Part shown: positions 6,250 through 7,678 of the stretch, one piece after another
Layout: each line of letters begins with the position of its first letter
Position numbering within the stretch: position 1 is the stretch's first letter
Source: Verrucomicrobiaceae bacterium
Lineage (GTDB): Bacteria; Verrucomicrobiota; Verrucomicrobiae; Verrucomicrobiales; Akkermansiaceae
Length of the DNA: 7,678 nucleotides
Reading direction: 5' to 3'
Assembly: GCA_003820635.1 (NCBI GenBank)
Contig: RPOS01000141.1
Location: 1 to 7,678 of the forward strand
Position numbers and translations under genes: made by a program
Notes under the pieces: generated by a model
What the model saw: the letters and a program-made list of their open reading frames with translations, nothing else
Told to the model about the DNA's origin: nothing
Database searches by the model: none

Positions 6250-6563
6250 GCCGCGGCCCGCGCTGCCAAGTTGTCTTCTGGCGCTGGCTGCCGCTGCGCA
6301 AGGAGCCCCTGCGGCCGGGTGCCGTGGGGTGGAAAAACCGGTGGATGGGTGAAAAAATAGCAACTGCCGGGGCCGGATTTGCGCGGACGAAGCGGCCTCC
6401 GTAGATCCTGTTGTAAAATTCCGCGGATTTTCTTTTTTCCATTGCAAGGACTGCTTCGGTTTGCATCCTCCCCGCGCCGCGGGACGCCCACAACGTCGCG
6501 CGGAATTGTCCCGTGATGGATCTCGCGGGCCACCCCACTTCTCCGCACTGCACCGCCCTTGCC
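6250..6563. other. Gene-free region upstream of the act operon
   Basis: I see no convincing gene in these 314 bases: open frames on both strands are GC-driven shadows without family motifs. The AT-richer patch 6411-6450 (TTGTAAAATTCC, then TTTTCTTTTTTCC) is the most promoter-like stretch. TAAAAT at 6414-6419 could be a -10 element, but no good -35 is placed 16-18 bases before it. A 13-bp palindrome, CCCGCG-C-CGCGGG (6471-6483), lies about 80 bases before actA and may be chance in GC-rich DNA. The region should hold the act operon promoter. Confidence 0.4.
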
Positions 6564-7262
6564 ATGGCAAACATTTTTCCCCGCTGGTCCAATCTGCTGC
6601 CCCTCAAAATCGCCGTCTGCGCCGGCTCTGCGGCGGCAGGTGTCGCCCTGGCCTTCGCCTACTACGCGACACCCAAGGCCCTGACGGTGGGCTACCAACC
6701 GGCGCAGCCCATTCCGTTCTCGCACAAGATCCACGTGGACCAGCTCGGTTTGGACTGCCGCTACTGCCACTCGTTTGTGGACGTTTCCGGCCACTCCAAC
6801 GTGCCGACGAGCAGCACCTGTTGGAACTGCCACCAGCACGTCCAGCGGGACAGCCCGAAACTCGCGCCGCTGCACAAGTCGATGGATCCGGCCTATCCGG
6901 GCTACGACGGCAAGCCGATCGAGTGGGTGCGCATCCACAAGTCCCCGGATTTCGTGTATTTCAACCACGCGGCGCACGTGAACCGCGGCGTTTCCTGCCA
7001 GAGCTGCCACGGTGACGTGCACAAGATGGATGTCGTATGGCAGGACAAACCGCACTCGATGGGCTGGTGCCTTGAGTGCCACCGTGCACCGGAGAAATTC
7101 CTCCGCCCGCTGGAGGAGGTTTACAACTTCAGCTACGGCGATGCCGATGTGGTCAAATACACCAAGGACCAGGGCGTGAAGACCACCCAAGACCTCGGCC
7201 TCAAGCTCAAGGAGCAGTTCCAGGTGAAGCCCAAGGAAAGCTGCGCCACCTGCCACCATTGA
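6564..7262 (+). CDS. actA: Alternative complex III pentaheme cytochrome c subunit ActA
   Basis: ActA is the multiheme cytochrome c of alternative complex III, which oxidises menaquinol and passes electrons to cytochrome c or directly to a terminal oxidase. The 232-residue protein has an N-terminal membrane helix (about 13-34) after MANIFPRWSNLLPLK, then faces the periplasm. Five CXXCH haem sites are visible: CRYCH (65-69), CWNCH (86-90), CQSCH (145-149), CLECH (169-173) and CATCH (227-231), the last at the extreme C-terminus. Additional histidines such as H54, H57, H125, H135 and H138 are candidate distal ligands. The frame is open from GTG 6513, but MANxFPRWSN is a typical family N-terminus, so ATG 6564 is chosen. 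There is no Shine-Dalgarno. A 45-base pyrimidine-rich gap separates it from actB. Confidence 0.93.
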   Translation: MANIFPRWSNLLPLKIAVCAGSAAAGVALAFAYYATPKALTVGYQPAQPIPFSHKIHVDQLGLDCRYCHSFVDVSGHSNVPTSSTCWNCHQHVQRDSPKLAPLHKSMDPAYPGYDGKPIEWVRIHKSPDFVYFNHAAHVNRGVSCQSCHGDVHKMDVVWQDKPHSMGWCLECHRAPEKFLRPLEEVYNFSYGDADVVKYTKDQGVKTTQDLGLKLKEQFQVKPKESCATCHH

Positions 7263-7307
7263 TCCCTTTCCTTTCCCCATTTTCTCCAAAATTTTCCGCA
7301 GTCAGAC

Positions 7308-7678
7308 ATGAGCAAGCGCACTTGGCACCACCCCGAAGTTCCGGCCGGCGAAACCACTGTTTCCTGGCGCAGCGCGGGCCAACTGGAGGACACGCCCGCC
7401 TTCCGCGAATGGCTGGAGCGCGAGTTCCCGCAAGGAGCCGCCGAAATGGCCAATGAATCCGAGATGGAGACCTCGCGCCGCTCGTTCCTCAAGCTGATGG
7501 GCGCATCCACGGCGCTCGCCGGATTCGGCATGGCCGCCTGCCGCCGCCCGGAAAGCTACATCGTCCCCTACACCAAGGCCCCCGAGTGGGTGATCCCGGG
7601 CAAGGCCACTTATTACGCCTCCGCCATGCCGCGCGCCACCGGTGCCACGCCGCTGGTGGTGACCACTTTCGAGGGCCG
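7308..7678 (+). CDS. actB: Alternative complex III molybdopterin oxidoreductase-like/iron-sulfur subunit ActB, N-terminal part
   Basis: Only the first 123 codons are in the window; the gene continues past the right edge. ActB is the large periplasmic subunit of alternative complex III. It fuses a molybdopterin-oxidoreductase-like domain (cofactor not bound in characterised examples) to a ferredoxin-like domain with iron-sulfur clusters that relay electrons from quinol towards ActA. The visible part has the MSKRTWHHPE start and EDTPAFREWLEREFPQGA (27-44). An internal twin-arginine signal SRRSFLKLMGAS (56-67) is followed by GFGMAACRRPESYIVPYTK (72-90). It ends in KATYYASAMP...GATPLVVTTFEG. The twin-arginine motif about 55 residues in, instead of at the N-terminus, is the known TAT-variant arrangement of this family. 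C78 sits in a lipobox-like MAAC. It is downstream of actA with no terminator between, so they share an operon. Confidence 0.93.
   Translation, partial: MSKRTWHHPEVPAGETTVSWRSAGQLEDTPAFREWLEREFPQGAAEMANESEMETSRRSFLKLMGASTALAGFGMAACRRPESYIVPYTKAPEWVIPGKATYYASAMPRATGATPLVVTTFEG

Noticed and set aside
6471..6483. 13-bp palindrome CCCGCGCCGCGGG as an operator for the act operon
   Set aside because: It is made only of G and C in GC-rich DNA, stands alone, and has no promoter placed against it; chance is the simpler explanation.
6513..6563. GTG/ATG starts upstream of the chosen actA start
   Set aside because: The extra residues (MMDLAGHPTSPHCTALA) are unlike ActA, while MANIFPRWSN matches the family start.
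5937..7289. 450-codon open frame on the minus strand
   Set aside because: It lies antisense to actA, whose five CXXCH haem sites are unambiguous. The translation is compositionally odd (Val/His/Arg-rich) and matches no family; it is a GC-driven shadow.
1..7678. CRISPR array, insertion sequence, tRNA or rRNA genes
   Set aside because: I looked for regularly spaced repeats, transposase motifs, terminal inverted repeats and conserved RNA gene sequences and saw none. The cloverleaf at 2499-2566 lacks T-arm and anticodon-arm features of a tRNA.

Overview
The window is GC-rich and densely coded. Its best-recognised genes point to a Verrucomicrobiota bacterium, probably near Luteolibacter/Verrucomicrobiales. 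This is inferred from the form of the bS21 protein, the start of an alternative complex III operon, a short membrane protein of a type I associate with that group, and relics of a secreted glycoside hydrolase and a sulfatase. No start codon in the window has a convincing Shine-Dalgarno sequence in front of it, which also fits that phylum. The assignment is an inference, not a measurement.

Layout from left to right. At 1-1052 (minus) lies a broken, exported beta-galactosidase-like glycoside hydrolase: one in-frame stop, two frameshifts and two probable internal deletions; it runs off the left edge. After a 203-base gap comes a membrane fatty-acid desaturase (1256-2380, minus). The desaturase and the ribosomal protein bS21 gene rpsU (2589-2816, plus) are divergent. 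The 208 bases between them hold the most interesting signal here: a nested set of inverted repeats (2499-2566) that folds on paper into a compact four-stem cloverleaf ending 22 bases before the rpsU start. A strong stem-loop with T tract at 2844-2874 separates rpsU from a convergent minus-strand gene set.

That set, transcribed right to left, is a HAD phosphatase (5590-4955), a membrane-anchored coiled-coil protein with an OmpA-like C-terminus (4917-3733) and a class I SAM methyltransferase (3726-2881). Spacings are 37 and 6 bases, so it is probably one operon. A small single-pass membrane protein (5677-5985, plus) diverges from the HAD gene.

From 5986 to 6563 there is no intact gene; a 67-codon minus-strand fragment (6246-6043) is clearly the C-terminal part of a sulfatase. 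The right end begins the alternative complex III operon: a pentaheme cytochrome c (actA, 6564-7262) followed by the molybdopterin/iron-sulfur subunit (actB, 7308 to the edge). Together these form the membrane quinol:electron-acceptor oxidoreductase that replaces the bc1 complex in many Bacteroidota, Verrucomicrobiota and relatives. Most of the window is housekeeping; the two decayed polysaccharide-degradation genes and the structured rpsU leader deserve a second look.
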